DNA of 63,408 nucleotides from contig JAHLFK010000031.1 in NCBI GenBank assembly GCA_018883805.1, positions 1 to 63,408 on the forward strand. Reading direction: 5' to 3'. Numbering within the stretch: position 1 is the first letter of the stretch; every line of letters starts with the position of its first letter. Positions 44,329-53,121 of the stretch are shown one piece after another. Under the pieces are notes generated by a model. That model made no database searches, had not been told where the DNA came from, and saw only the letters and a program-made list of their open reading frames with translations. The stretch is from Candidatus Limosilactobacillus merdavium. GTDB lineage: Bacteria > Bacillota > Bacilli > Lactobacillales > Lactobacillaceae. A program made the translations under genes and the position numbers.

Positions 44329-44819
44329 TAGAAATGCTTAGCATAAATTTGGAGTGTCCGTAACTTACCAGCAATCACTGAAATTTGGGGAAGGGTGCCA
44401 CATTGTTGGTAACCACACTTCTCAAATAGTCTTTGACTGGGGAGATTATTCTCATAAATATATGCAATGATTGTTTTAATTTCAAGGTGCTCTTGAACTT
44501 GGTGATCAATAAAATTAAGAATTTGCTGACCGTAACCGTGTCCCTGAGCCTCATTAGCAAGGTAAATGGATATCTCAGCGGAGAATCGATATGAGTCATG
44601 GGGATAAAACTGTTCAAGCGCGCACCAGCCAATGATGTGGTTATCCTCCTTAACTACCCAGAGGGGGAAATGATCATTGAAGTGATCAAGCCACTCACTC
44701 CGACTTTCAACGGTTATTGGCATTTCATCATCAGTGATATCGTGACTGGGAACTGCAGCGTTATAGATTTCGACGATTCTTGGTAGATTGCTAGGGATTG
44801 CCCGATGAAAGCTAATCAA
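44328..44819 (-). CDS. GNAT acetyltransferase (phosphinothricin-acetyltransferase-like)
   Basis: A 163-aa N-acetyltransferase. The acetyl-CoA loop QGHGYGQQIL (Q-x-x-G-x-G) and the downstream IYENNLPSQRLFEKCGYQ segment are those of the Pat/YwnH group, which acetylates small amines or amino acid analogues. The N terminus FHRAIPSNLPRIVEIYNAAV fits too. It starts with TTG, nine bases after AAAGGAG. The real substrate is unknown. Confidence 0.82.
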   Translation of the reverse strand: MISFHRAIPSNLPRIVEIYNAAVPSHDITDDEMPITVESRSEWLDHFNDHFPLWVVKEDNHIIGWCALEQFYPHDSYRFSAEISIYLANEAQGHGYGQQILNFIDHQVQEHLEIKTIIAYIYENNLPSQRLFEKCGYQQCGTLPQISVIAGKLRTLQIYAKHF

Positions 44820-44847
44820 TTTAAATTTCTCCTTTGTTCTGTAAGTT

Positions 44848-44886
44848 AAAAAGAGAGGTCGAGTTATTTCCCGATCTCTCTTTTTA
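44848..44886 (-). terminator. Terminator after the Lrp-type gene
   Basis: AAAAAGAGAGGTCG pairs with CGATCTCTCTTTTT. Confidence 0.82.
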
Positions 44887-44899
44887 GTTATAGTATAAA

Positions 44900-45349
44900 C
44901 TATTCTTGCGGTTCACTTAACTGAACGCCACGATGATCAACGCTAGTACTAAATACTATTTGTGTACTGGTCTTGCCAAAGCGTTGTTGGATATCGTTGA
45001 TGAAGTCATCGAGGTCAGTTGTTGAAGGGAAGACAACTTCCATTACTTCAGAGAAATCACCAGTTACACAATTACATTCGATAACGTTAGGGATTCGCTG
45101 AATATAAGGGTAAAATTCCTTCTTTTGTCGTGGCTCAAGTTGAACTTGAATAAAGGCCTTAACATGGAAGTCAATTTTTTCAAGATTAATGATTGCTTGG
45201 TATCCTTCAATGATACCAGAACGTTCGAGCTTGCTTATTCTTGCTGCAATTGCAGGAGAGGAAATGAAGCATTCCTTGGAGAGATCTTTTAGGGATGCTC
45301 GGGCGTTCTTTTGTAAAATGTTGACGATTTTGCGATCGATTTTATCCAC
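44900..45349 (-). CDS. Lrp/AsnC-family regulator
   Basis: A 149-aa feast/famine regulator. The N-terminal HTH (about 3-50; DRKIVNILQKNARASLKDLS) is followed by a RAM effector domain (about 65-140) with a CVTGDFSEVMEV turn. It starts with GTG, about seven bases after GAGG. Such proteins bind amino acids and regulate amino acid use; the neighbouring genes do not reveal the target. Divergent from the usp gene. Confidence 0.85.
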   Translation of the reverse strand: MDKIDRKIVNILQKNARASLKDLSKECFISSPAIAARISKLERSGIIEGYQAIINLEKIDFHVKAFIQVQLEPRQKKEFYPYIQRIPNVIECNCVTGDFSEVMEVVFPSTTDLDDFINDIQQRFGKTSTQIVFSTSVDHRGVQLSEPQE

Positions 45350-45511
45350 ATTAATTACCTCACTTCATCAGACACAAAATTAGAATTATTTAAATATTCC
45401 TAATTGAATCTTAATATTATTTACCGTTGATTGTAATTGATTGCTTGCTGCAAGTCAAATGGTTAATTATTTTGGGAATGTGAATAAATGTGATAAATAA
45501 TAAAGTCAAAG

Positions 45512-45541
45512 TTACAAGCACGGATTAATTAATGGTACAAT
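45512..45541 (+). promoter_or_regulatory. Promoter of the usp gene
   Basis: TTACAA (45512-45517) and TACAAT (45536-45541) are 18 bp apart, about 38 bp upstream of the start codon. Confidence 0.45.
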
Positions 45542-45578
45542 AGTATTAATAACTGTGAGAGGTTTGGAGGGTTCTATT

Positions 45579-46049
45579 ATGGATCAAGAATATGAAAACA
45601 TCCTGGTTCCAATGGATGGTTCAAAAGAAGCCGAACTGGCATTGGGACGTGCAATTGCAGTTGCTAAGCGTAATGGTAAGGCGCACATCGATGTTTTAAA
45701 CGTTATTGATACTCGTGCGATGGCCTATAACTTTGCTGGTATGTCTGATGGAAGTATTACTTACCAATTAGTTGATAAGTCTAAGCAATACCTTGATGAT
45801 ATTCTGAAGCGGGTTAAGGAAGAAGATCAATTTGATAATATTGATATTCACATTCGTTTAGGAAATCCAAAGACAATTATTTCATTTGACTTTGTTCGCG
45901 ATCACCACAACGATATGATTATGATTGGTGCTAGTGGTTTATCACGGATGCAACGTGCCATCATGGGTTCAGTTACATCCTATGTAAAGCGGAATGCTCC
46001 TGTTGATGTACTTGTTGTGCGGACAGCAGTAGATCAAGTTAAGGAATAA
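45579..46049 (+). CDS. Universal stress protein UspA family
   Basis: A 156-aa UspA-fold protein. The N-terminal ILVPMDGSKEAELAL and the ATP-binding GASGLSRMQRAIMGSVTSYV motif (G-2x-G-9x-G-S/T) are both intact, so it probably binds ATP. ATG at 45579 was chosen with GGAGG in front. Monocistronic, with a strong terminator. Role in stress survival is inferred from the family. Confidence 0.88.
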   Translation: MDQEYENILVPMDGSKEAELALGRAIAVAKRNGKAHIDVLNVIDTRAMAYNFAGMSDGSITYQLVDKSKQYLDDILKRVKEEDQFDNIDIHIRLGNPKTIISFDFVRDHHNDMIMIGASGLSRMQRAIMGSVTSYVKRNAPVDVLVVRTAVDQVKE

Positions 46050-46071
46050 AGTTAGATTTAAATAAAAATGT

Positions 46072-46112
46072 AAAAGGAGATGTGGCTTTGTGGTCACACC
46101 TCCTTTTATTAT
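46072..46112 (+). terminator. Terminator after the usp gene
   Basis: AAAAGGAG...GTG pairs with CAC...CTCCTTTT, followed by T-rich sequence. Confidence 0.82.
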
Positions 46113-46126
46113 AATAAACGATATTA

Positions 46127-46164
46127 AAAAGGGACATGAACCATTTCTGATTCATGTCCCTTTA
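46127..46164 (-). terminator. Terminator after lacS
   Basis: AAAGGGACATGAA pairs perfectly with TTCATGTCCCTTT; an AT-rich tail follows on the minus strand. Confidence 0.82.
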
Positions 46165-46184
46165 TTTTATAGAGTTATTAAGAA

Positions 46185-48149
46185 TTACTTTTCTTGATCC
46201 TTCTTTGTAACTTCCATAACGTTATCAGTTGTTGTAACTTTTTGATCAGCAGCAATTAGTTGCTTGAAGTCGAATTCTTCGCTGTTAGTAACTGTAACAA
46301 GAACGGTATCATCAAGACCAGCCTTCTTAATGGTTGGGTCCCAGAATTCCATCAATTCAGCACCTTTTTCAACATGTTGACCCTTGTCGAAGTAGGTAAC
46401 GAATCCAGTACCATGCAAGTTAACAGTATCAATACCAATGTGGATTAACAGGGCAACACCACTGTCAGATACTAAACCAACTGCGTGACGAGTTGAGAAG
46501 GTTGCCCGAATAGTACCACTAAATGGAGCATAAACCTTACCGTCAGATGGCTTAATGGCAAATCCTTGTCCCATGCTTCCGTTAGCAAAGGCAGGGTCAC
46601 TAACATTCTTTAAGTCAACAACAGTACCAGCAACAGGTGCAGGAATTTCAGTTACACCTGGCTTTGGTTGAGGAGCAGGTTCAGCAGAAGCGGATGCATC
46701 ACTGTTATCATCATCGCTCTTGTTGAATTGCTTACCCCAAGTTTGTTCTAGTTCAGCAACAATCTTAGCATGTGACTTTTCATCCAACTTAACCTTGAGG
46801 GCAAAGATGATAATTCCGACAATGATTAAGGCGATTGGAATTAAGAACATGTAAACCTTGAAGATGCTTACGCCATGGGCAGTAACAGTAGCAGCAGTAG
46901 CACCACCAGTCATACCAGCAGCAACAGTAGCCATACCAACAACACCGTTAGCAACGGCACCACCGAACTTATCAAGCAATGGACGAACAGACAAGGTCAA
47001 AGATTCATCACGGTGACCCAACTTCAATTGACCATATTCAACAGAGTCGGTAATAGTCATCAAAACAACCAAGAAGATAATTGGTTGTGGAATGAAGAAT
47101 AATTCGGCACCGATTAAAACAAGAACTAATGACTTACCAGCAACGGCAAAGATCAAAGCACCGATAACTTCGATTGTTGCAGCGCCGTAGAATAACTTGT
47201 GACGACCAATCTTTCCTGAGAAGAGTGGGAAGGCAAAGACGGAAATAACACCGACAACAGTGTTCAAACCACCAAGGATTGAGAAGGCCTTTGAATCACC
47301 AAGAATGTAGGTGAAGTAGTAAAGTTCAAAACTGTTCAAAAGGGTTTGACCAGTAGTGAAGAATAAGTAAGACATTGCGATTGCAAGAAGTTGGTCGTTC
47401 TTAACCAAGATCTTAAGGATGTCTTTGAACTTAGTTTGTTCCTTGTTTTCACGAAGTAATGATTGTTGTTCGTGAGTAAACATCCCAACACCGATAGCAG
47501 TGATGGCAGAGATAGCAGCAACAATAGCAGCGAAGATGAACCAACCACGGTCATCACCAGTACCACCGTTTTGCTTTACTGAGAAGAACAGAACCATTGG
47601 CATGATAACAAATCCGATGATCTGACCACCAATAGTTGAACCAACCCGGGCGAAGGTAGCTATCTTATCACGTTCGTGTGAATCGAATGACATCGCAGGA
47701 ACCATTGACCAGAAACCAACATCATTGAAGGAATAGAATACATCCATGATGATGTAAATAATAGCAAATAGAACTAAGTAAAGGATTGGGTTACTTAAGT
47801 TCAAGCCACCTAGTGGAGTGAAGAGGGCGGCCAGCAAAATAGCTGAAATAACACCACCGCCAACAACCCAAGGCTTGAACTTACCCCAACGGGTGTGGGT
47901 CCGGTCAATTGCGTTACCGATCATTGGGTCAATGATTAATTCACCAATCCGCAAAATCAAAATAATAGCAGTAACATAACCAACCATTCGGTTATCGAAA
48001 GACTTGTCACCAGAGTCAAACAAGTGACCAGTGACGTACATCATAAAGTAAGTAGATAGTAATGCAAAGAAGGCATCATGACCAAACGCACCAAGTGAAT
48101 ATGCAAGACGCGAACGGACAATGTGTTGTTCTCCATTTGGTTTATCCAT
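46185..48149 (-). CDS. lacS: Lactose/galactose permease LacS with IIA domain
   Basis: A 654-aa GPH-family sugar:cation symporter. The first 470 residues form about 12 helices (SLGAFGHDAFFALLSTYFMMY start, DPMIGNAIDRTHTRWGKFKPW in the first cytosolic loop). After a Pro/Ala linker comes a PTS IIA-glucose-type domain (about 505-640) with the phospho-His in LLIHIGIDTV; its phosphorylation tunes transport. Galactose, lactose or a galactoside are the likely substrates, since GalR-type and cre-like sites lie upstream. No lacZ or lacLM is next to it. Confidence 0.87.
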   Translation of the reverse strand: MDKPNGEQHIVRSRLAYSLGAFGHDAFFALLSTYFMMYVTGHLFDSGDKSFDNRMVGYVTAIILILRIGELIIDPMIGNAIDRTHTRWGKFKPWVVGGGVISAILLAALFTPLGGLNLSNPILYLVLFAIIYIIMDVFYSFNDVGFWSMVPAMSFDSHERDKIATFARVGSTIGGQIIGFVIMPMVLFFSVKQNGGTGDDRGWFIFAAIVAAISAITAIGVGMFTHEQQSLLRENKEQTKFKDILKILVKNDQLLAIAMSYLFFTTGQTLLNSFELYYFTYILGDSKAFSILGGLNTVVGVISVFAFPLFSGKIGRHKLFYGAATIEVIGALIFAVAGKSLVLVLIGAELFFIPQPIIFLVVLMTITDSVEYGQLKLGHRDESLTLSVRPLLDKFGGAVANGVVGMATVAAGMTGGATAATVTAHGVSIFKVYMFLIPIALIIVGIIIFALKVKLDEKSHAKIVAELEQTWGKQFNKSDDDNSDASASAEPAPQPKPGVTEIPAPVAGTVVDLKNVSDPAFANGSMGQGFAIKPSDGKVYAPFSGTIRATFSTRHAVGLVSDSGVALLIHIGIDTVNLHGTGFVTYFDKGQHVEKGAELMEFWDPTIKKAGLDDTVLVTVTNSEEFDFKQLIAADQKVTTTDNVMEVTKKDQEK

Positions 48150-48196
48150 ATTAACTCCTCTTTTCTACAACAACTTAAATAACTTACAGCCATTAT

Positions 48197-48248
48197 GTTA
48201 AGCGCTTTCATAAAAGATGTCAATAATCTTTTAGTAAATTTTTACGAA
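48197..48248 (-). promoter_or_regulatory. lacS control region: cre-like box and GalR-type operator
   Basis: On the minus strand a -35 TTGACA (complement 48218-48223) is followed by a cre-like box (48197-48210, 12 of 14 positions) in the spacer. Upstream of the -35 lies TTAGTAAATTTTTACGAA (48231-48248), which differs by one arm base from the palindrome at the galK promoter. Joint control by GalR and CcpA is inferred. Confidence 0.65.
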
Positions 48249-48395
48249 AAGATTTAATAAATTATTTGCTAACTCAGTAAAAAATGTCCAATTGGTATAG
48301 TTTTAATATGCAAAAAGGTATCTGTTATGGGCTGCTATAAGACAGAAGTGATCGAGTGTCGTAGAGAATTAGTAAATGTTTATTCAAATATCAAT

Positions 48396-48434
48396 AAAAA
48401 AGGACTTATGATAAATTTGTCATAAGTCCTTTTA
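48396..48434 (-). terminator. Terminator after gnd
   Basis: AAAAGGACTTATG pairs with CATAAGTCCTTTT. Confidence 0.85.
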
Positions 48435-48454
48435 CTGTAAAAGTTTAATTTTGT

Positions 48455-49891
48455 TTATTGTTCTTCGTACCAGCTGTAGTGGTAGTTACCAGGACGGTCT
48501 GTCCGTTCGTAAGTGTGAGCACCAAAGTAGTCCCGTTGAGCTTGGAGTAAGTTTGCAGGAAGAACTTCAGAACGGAATGAGTCATAGTAGCTAATTGCGG
48601 CACTGAAGGCTGGTACTGGAACTCCAGCCTTAACAGATAGTGCAACAACGTCCCGGATAGCCTTTTGATACTTCTTGGCAACGTCCTTGAAGTAGTCATC
48701 AAAGAGAAGGTTCTTCAGATCAGGGTTCTTAGTGTAAGCATCAGTGATGTTTTGAAGGAATTGTGCACGAATAATGCAACCTGCACGCCAAATTTGTGCT
48801 AATTCACCATATTGGAGGTTCCAGTTGTAACGTTCAGAATCAATCCGCATTTGTTCAAATCCTTGAGCATAACTCATAACCTTACCGAAGTAGAGGGCTT
48901 GACGAATCTTTTCGATCAATTCTTCCTTGTTGTCGATTGAAACAGCCTCAGTGTCTTCAGGTAATTCCTTACTTGCTTGAACACGTTCCTTCTTCATCAT
49001 GGAGATGTAACGGGCATAAACAGCTTCAGTGATTACTGATTGTGGTGCACCACCGTCAAGGGCAGTTTCTGAACTCCACTTACCAGTACCCTTGTTGGCA
49101 CCACGGTCAAGAATCATATCAACAATTGGCTTGCTCTTGTCGTTACCAAGGTCATCCTTACGAGTAAGAATGTCGGCAGTGATATCAACAAGGTAGCTGG
49201 ATAATTCACCCTTGTTCCATTCAGCAAAAGTCTTAGCAATGTCGTCAACAGGCATCTTCAGAACGTTACGCATAATGTTGTAACTTTCGTCGATTAACTC
49301 TTCGTCACCATATTCAATCCCGTTGTGGACCATCTTAACGTAGTGACCAGCACCGTTAGGACCAATGTAAGCAACACATGGCTTGCCGTCTTCTTCAGCC
49401 TTAGCAGCGATTTGTGTAAGAATTGGAGCTACTAGGTCGTATGCTTCTTTTTGACCACCAGGCATTAATGATGGACCATGAAGGGCACCTAGTTCACCAC
49501 CGGAAACACCCATTCCGATGAAGTTAATACCAGATTTATCTAACTTAGCATTCCGTGCCATAGTGTCGTGGAAATTAGTGTTCCCACCATCAATTAAAAC
49601 ATCACCCTTATCAAGTAATGGTAATAATTCATTGATAACAGCATCGGTTGCCTTACCAGCCTTAACCATCATCAAAATTCGACGAGGCTTTTCTAGTGAG
49701 TCAACAAAGTCTTCGATTGTATAACTTGGCACTAACTTTTTATCGCTGTGATCCTTCATCATTTCGTCGGTCCGGCTACGGTGACGATTGTATACACCAA
49801 CCGTAAATCCACGACTTTCAATGTTTAAGGCAAGGTTCTTACCCATGACAGCTAAACCAACAACACCAATTTGTGCTTTTTGATCTGACAT
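48455..49891 (-). CDS. gnd: 6-phosphogluconate dehydrogenase (decarboxylating)
   Basis: A 478-aa enzyme that converts 6-phosphogluconate to ribulose-5-phosphate and CO2, reducing NAD(P). N-terminal cofactor loop [12 protein letters not shown], substrate loop [21 protein letters not shown], catalytic [13 protein letters not shown] and the family signature [13 protein letters not shown] are all present. It is the CO2-releasing step of heterolactic fermentation. It lies next to zwf in the same direction but with separate terminators. AAGGAGTG precedes the ATG. Confidence 0.96.
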   Translation of the reverse strand: MSDQKAQIGVVGLAVMGKNLALNIESRGFTVGVYNRHRSRTDEMMKDHSDKKLVPSYTIEDFVDSLEKPRRILMMVKAGKATDAVINELLPLLDKGDVLIDGGNTNFHDTMARNAKLDKSGINFIGMGVSGGELGALHGPSLMPGGQKEAYDLVAPILTQIAAKAEEDGKPCVAYIGPNGAGHYVKMVHNGIEYGDEELIDESYNIMRNVLKMPVDDIAKTFAEWNKGELSSYLVDITADILTRKDDLGNDKSKPIVDMILDRGANKGTGKWSSETALDGGAPQSVITEAVYARYISMMKKERVQASKELPEDTEAVSIDNKEELIEKIRQALYFGKVMSYAQGFEQMRIDSERYNWNLQYGELAQIWRAGCIIRAQFLQNITDAYTKNPDLKNLLFDDYFKDVAKKYQKAIRDVVALSVKAGVPVPAFSAAISYYDSFRSEVLPANLLQAQRDYFGAHTYERTDRPGNYHYSWYEEQ

Positions 49892-49971
49892 AAACTAACA
49901 CTCCTTAGCTAATATTGTGTTCAATTTCACAATAACTATTATACAGCATATATTAGTTTGGAAGCAAATAA

Positions 49972-50012
49972 AAACAGGTTAAGAAGTAATTAAATTTACT
50001 TCTTAACCTGTT
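49972..50012 (-). terminator. Terminator after zwf
   Basis: AACAGGTTAAGAAGTAA pairs with TTACTTCTTAACCTGTT; TTTTTATTTG follows on the minus strand. Confidence 0.88.
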
Positions 50013-50038
50013 TGAGGGTATTAAGATAACATAATGGA

Positions 50039-51517
50039 TTACTTGTTAAGATCGTAAACCCACTTGCAACCGTCACGAGCTAACAATTCATTAGCTGCGG
50101 CAGGACCCATTGATCCTGGAGTGTAGTTAGGGAATTGTGGCTTTTCGATGTCCCAGAGGTTCCGGATAACATCAACGAACTTCCATGCGTAAGCAATTTC
50201 TGCCCATGAAGCAAAGTTGGTGTGGTTACCTTCAAGAGCATCGTGGAAAAGACGTTCGTATGGTTCTGGTGATTCCTTCTTAGCGGTATCACTTTGAACG
50301 AACTTAAGGTCAACAGGTTCAGTAGTGAATCCTTGACCAACGTGCTTAGCGTTAAGTTGAAGACCGAAACCAGAGTTAGGTTCAACAAAGATAGTCAAAA
50401 CGTTAGAACGTAATGATTGCTTGTCAGCAGTTTCAGGGTTAGCAAAGATATCGATTAATGGCTTCTTGAAGACAACATCAATCCGAGTAAACTTGTCAGC
50501 TAACTTCTTACCAGTCCGAACGTAGAATGGAACACCTGACCAACGGTAGTTATCAAACATTAACTTAGCAGCAACGAATGTTTCAGTACCTGATTCTGGG
50601 TCAACACCATCTTCATGACGGTAATCTGGTTGATCATTAACAGCACCATATTGGCCACGTACAAAGTTAGCAGCAGCTTCTGATGGAGTGTAGACACGTA
50701 AACTACGTAATGCCTTGATCTTTTCAACACGAACATCGTCATCAGTGAAGGCAACAGGTTCTTCCATTGCTAATTGAGCAACAACTTGCATAATGTGGTT
50801 TTGAACCATATCACGTAAAGCACCTGAGTTGTCGTAGTAACCAGCACGTTCTTCGACACCAAGCTTTTCACTCAAGGTTACTTGGATGTTGTCAATGTAA
50901 CGGTTGTTCCAAAGGGCTTCGATAATTGGGTTACCGAAACGAAGTGCTTGGATGTTTTGAACCATTTCCTTACCAAGGTAGTGGTCAATCCGGAAGATTT
51001 GGTTTTCTTCGAATGTTTGTGATAATTCGTCATTCAACTTCTTAGCTGAATCGAAGTCACGACCGAATGGCTTTTCAATAACAAGACGGTTGTAACCATT
51101 GTCAGTTAACAAGCCTTGCTTCTTGATGTTGATAGCAATAGTACCAAAGAATTGTGGAGCCATTGACATGTAGAACAAACGGTTACCGTTAGTACCAAAT
51201 TGCTTGTCAAGTTCTGCCAAGCGATCCTTCAACTTAACATAATGTTCTGGCTTAGTAACATCATGAGCACAGTAGAAGAAGTGCTTAGAGAATGCTTCTG
51301 CTTCGCCATCCTTTGCAGGAATATCCTTAATAGAATTCAAAACTAATTCTTGGAATTCGTCATCGCTCATTTCGTGACGTGAAGTACCAAGTAATGCAAA
51401 GTGGTCAGCTAAGTAGCCCTTTTGGTAGAGCTTGAAAAGTGAAGTGTAAAGCTTCCGCTTAGCTAAGTCACCAGTTGCACCGAATAATGTAAGTAATGCC
51501 TTATTTTCTGTAGCCAA
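50039..51517 (-). CDS. zwf: Glucose-6-phosphate 1-dehydrogenase
   Basis: A 492-aa enzyme that feeds glucose-6-phosphate into the 6-phosphogluconate/phosphoketolase pathway. N-terminal cofactor loop LFGATGDLAKRKL and active-site RIDHYLGKEMVQN are intact. I start at TTG 51517, eight bases after AAGGAG; the 42-residue upstream extension would be unlike the family and runs through a perfect palindrome. Normal family length results. With gnd and xfp it marks obligate heterofermentation. Confidence 0.95.
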   Translation of the reverse strand: MATENKALLTLFGATGDLAKRKLYTSLFKLYQKGYLADHFALLGTSRHEMSDDEFQELVLNSIKDIPAKDGEAEAFSKHFFYCAHDVTKPEHYVKLKDRLAELDKQFGTNGNRLFYMSMAPQFFGTIAINIKKQGLLTDNGYNRLVIEKPFGRDFDSAKKLNDELSQTFEENQIFRIDHYLGKEMVQNIQALRFGNPIIEALWNNRYIDNIQVTLSEKLGVEERAGYYDNSGALRDMVQNHIMQVVAQLAMEEPVAFTDDDVRVEKIKALRSLRVYTPSEAAANFVRGQYGAVNDQPDYRHEDGVDPESGTETFVAAKLMFDNYRWSGVPFYVRTGKKLADKFTRIDVVFKKPLIDIFANPETADKQSLRSNVLTIFVEPNSGFGLQLNAKHVGQGFTTEPVDLKFVQSDTAKKESPEPYERLFHDALEGNHTNFASWAEIAYAWKFVDVIRNLWDIEKPQFPNYTPGSMGPAAANELLARDGCKWVYDLNK

Positions 51518-51529
51518 AATGTTCACTCC

Positions 51530-51545
51530 TTCTGAATATTCAGAA
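51530..51545 (-). promoter_or_regulatory. 16-bp palindrome touching the zwf ribosome binding site
   Basis: TTCTGAATATTCAGAA is a perfect palindrome whose 3' end on the minus strand runs into the AAGGAG site. It could be an operator or an mRNA hairpin affecting initiation. Confidence 0.4.
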
Positions 51546-51810
51546 AATCTTCTAACGATACAATTATATACTTTCAGCAACAATTCTGCATTAAAAAAGG
51601 TAAACGTTTTCTCTATGTATATCTTGTAACAATAATGGATCAACCGATTGATATAACTACCTAAAAAGAATTAGGGCAATTTAAAATTAATTGGTCTAGA
51701 ACAAAACTTTTTTGACTTTTTATACAAAAATGTAAATACTAAGGTGAAAATAAAACCAAACATCGTTGTATATATAAGGGAGCCCTAGTGCCTTGTTTTG
51801 GGACATTTGT

Positions 51811-51839
51811 TTGACGTGTTCCTAAATGAACAATATAAT
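51811..51839 (+). promoter_or_regulatory. Promoter with internal inverted repeat before the VOC gene
   Basis: TTGACG (51811-51816) and TATAAT (51834-51839) are 17 bp apart. Between them lies TGTTC-n6-GAACA (51817-51832), a perfect inverted repeat placed where a repressor would block RNA polymerase. Confidence 0.7.
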
Positions 51840-51869
51840 CAAAAAGGAAACATTTAACGGAGGAAGAAT

Positions 51870-52292
51870 ATGACTGTACAGATATACCCGTACTTAACAT
51901 TTGAAAACGCAAAAGAAGCAATGGATTACTATGTTCAAAACTTCGATGCAGAGATTGTTTATCGGCAGCCACTAAGCAAGGAACAAGCTGAAAATTTAGG
52001 GTTAGATATTGATGCTTTAAACTCAACAACGTTCCGTGGCGAATTTAGAATTGCTGGTCAAAAAATAATCTGTGCAGATGCAACGATGGCTAATCCGCAA
52101 TCTTCATCCATGATTTCGATCATGGTTGATTTTGGGGATGATGTAGCTAACGCAAAACAGTTCTTTAACAAATTATCAACCTCCGATGATCAACGAGTAA
52201 CCATTCCTTTTGGAAACCAGACTGCTGAAGATCAAATAGGGCAAATCGTTGATAAGTACGGGATAACTTGGTCAATCGTATCAAATAATTAA
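51870..52292 (+). CDS. VOC/PhnB-like small protein
   Basis: A 140-aa vicinal-oxygen-chelate fold protein of the PhnB/3-demethylubiquinone-methyltransferase-like group (PYLTFENAKEAMDYYVQNFDAEIV start, DKYGITWSIV end). These are dimeric cytosolic proteins, sometimes metal enzymes, of unknown substrate here. GGAGGA precedes the ATG. The strong promoter with an internal inverted repeat suggests it is induced by a signal. Confidence 0.82.
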   Translation: MTVQIYPYLTFENAKEAMDYYVQNFDAEIVYRQPLSKEQAENLGLDIDALNSTTFRGEFRIAGQKIICADATMANPQSSSMISIMVDFGDDVANAKQFFNKLSTSDDQRVTIPFGNQTAEDQIGQIVDKYGITWSIVSNN

Positions 52293-52308
52293 GTGAAAAA
52301 TTAGATCT

Positions 52309-52344
52309 TAAAAGGGATAACGGTGAGCTGCCGTTATCCCTTTT
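52309..52344. terminator. Bidirectional terminator
   Basis: AAAAGGGATAACGG pairs with CCGTTATCCCTTTT between the converging VOC and nrdI genes. Confidence 0.88.
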
Positions 52345-52368
52345 AATTTAGAGCTAGATTTAAATGAT

Positions 52369-52839
52369 TTACTTTTCGGTTACTTCATTCCACCGCTTAG
52401 TTAAACGACCATAAATTACTTCAATATCTTGTGAAGTTCCCCGTAGTTCGTAATCTGCAAGGAATGGTGCGTCAAATTGCTTGGCATACTTACGAGCAGT
52501 CAAACAGTATTGTTCATTGAAGTTCCGGTTACCGCTACCAACAACTCCGATACATTGTTTAGCGTTATCACCATAAGCGATGTATTTCCCAAGAGAGTTA
52601 GTCATGATTTCGGTAAAACCAGATGTAATTCCGTCTCCACCATCTAAGTAGGTAGGAACAAATACGAAAAATGGTTCCTTTTCTTCTGCAGGCTCAGTTT
52701 GATCCGTAACTTCTTTAAGATTTAAAAGTGGATTTTCCGGGTTGAAACTGTGTTGCTGCTTAGCGTATGTTTGCATACGGGTAAGAAATGAACGCGTATT
52801 CCCTTCAATTGAGATATAAATGATGTTCATTGCTGTCAT
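52369..52839 (-). CDS. nrdI: Flavodoxin-like ribonucleotide reductase partner NrdI
   Basis: A 156-aa FMN protein that activates the manganese cofactor of class Ib ribonucleotide reductase. The FMN phosphate loop ISIEGNTRSF and the GVVGSGNRNFNEQYC segment are characteristic. It stands apart from nrdE/nrdF, which must lie elsewhere. AGAGGA precedes the ATG. Monocistronic. Confidence 0.88.
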   Translation of the reverse strand: MTAMNIIYISIEGNTRSFLTRMQTYAKQQHSFNPENPLLNLKEVTDQTEPAEEKEPFFVFVPTYLDGGDGITSGFTEIMTNSLGKYIAYGDNAKQCIGVVGSGNRNFNEQYCLTARKYAKQFDAPFLADYELRGTSQDIEVIYGRLTKRWNEVTEK

Positions 52840-53121
52840 TTGTGTTCCTCTTTCTTTTATAACGTGATTCGCTCTCTATCTATTTTAGATGAAGAGCTTG
52901 ATAAATAACAGTATAAATTATGTTATCTATAGAAATGAAAGTCAAATTAACAGTTATTAAAATGAATGAAAATGGTTACAAACAATAGGTAGTTAGTAGA
53001 TTTAGACTATTATTTTTTAAGTAAAGATTAAAACAATTTTATCGTTGCAAAAACAGTATATTTATATAATTACATGATAAAATTGATCTATAAACGTTAC
53101 TTATTTTGGGGAGGATTAGAC

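Noticed and set aside
46875..47102. Antisense reading frame of Ser/Thr/Asn-rich protein within lacS
   Set aside because: It is a shadow of the codon use of the lacS membrane helices and has no ribosome binding site.
51518..51643. 42-residue N-terminal extension of zwf
   Set aside because: It reads through the palindrome and RBS; glucose-6-phosphate dehydrogenases start just before the LFGATGDLA segment.
51817..51832. LexA (SOS) box before the VOC gene
   Set aside because: The arms are TGTTC...GAACA, the outward orientation; Gram-positive LexA sites read GAAC...GTTC.
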